DNA of 39,202 bases from JAQGLW01 sp035995725 (GTDB lineage: Bacteria; Pseudomonadota; Gammaproteobacteria; Burkholderiales; Burkholderiaceae_D), in NCBI GenBank assembly GCA_035995725.1, contig DASYKE010000007.1, forward strand, positions 1-39,202, given 5' to 3'. This document shows positions 39,202-39,202 of this stretch, one piece after another (positions within the stretch are counted from its first letter, which is position 1; each line of letters opens with the position of its first letter). Position numbers and translations under genes: made by a program. A model generated the notes under the pieces. It saw only the letters and a list, made by a program, of their open reading frames with translations, made no database searches and had not been told where the DNA came from.

Positions 39202-39202
39202 T

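Overview
The window reads as a chromosomal segment of a betaproteobacterium in the order Burkholderiales, most likely family Oxalobacteraceae. The basis is the macromolecular-synthesis operon order rpsU-yqeY-dnaG-rpoD, an RpoD with a long basic N-terminal tail, and the style of the nitrate-assimilation and housekeeping genes. The genus cannot be fixed from sequence alone.

Layout. 1-4.0 kb: the end of a GGDEF/EAL cyclic-di-GMP protein, then the peroxide-defence pair ahpC-ahpF. 4.1-6.1 kb: a two-gene minus-strand operon of an SRPBCC membrane protein and a zinc alcohol dehydrogenase. 6.3-6.7 kb: a serine-recombinase remnant and a CAU-anticodon tRNA with its own terminator. 6.7-12.2 kb: rpsU-yqeY-dnaG-rpoD on the minus strand, with promoters and intercistronic hairpins. 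12.3-14.6 kb: a HI0933-type flavoprotein and ybiB. 14.7-25.8 kb: a nitrate-assimilation block on the minus strand, made of nasT, nrtABD (uptake) and nirB-[40-codon ORF]-nirD-nasA (reduction). 26.0-31.6 kb: tsaD, a decayed Na+/H+ antiporter, an intact cation/proton antiporter coupled to ybdK, then plsY and ybaK. 31.8-39.2 kb: small hypothetical genes, rsuA, a DUF4186 gene, an MscS channel, a YihY/BrkB protein, a secreted Ala/Lys-rich protein, membrane hypotheticals and a two-helix K+-type channel.

The clearest hidden signal is regulatory. All three nitrate transcription units (nasT, nrtABD, nirB-nirD-nasA) carry a -24/-12 sigma-54 promoter with exact spacing. Upstream of nirB there are five GCACC/GGTGC NtrC half-sites, each starting exactly 10 bp after the previous one (20813, 20823, 20833, 20843, 20853). 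A single NtrC-like box lies upstream of nrtA. NasT is itself under a sigma-54-type promoter, and no NasS gene is visible. Nitrogen status, through NtrC and RpoN, therefore probably controls the whole block.

Other notable points: a 40-residue single-helix membrane peptide between nirB and nirD; a family of about six GC-rich 'CCCTCNCCC...GGGAGAGGG' dispersed repeats, one of which forms part of the NasA N-terminus; a histone-H1-like tail of about 135 residues on RpoD; and an antiporter pseudogene beside an antiporter-ybdK operon.
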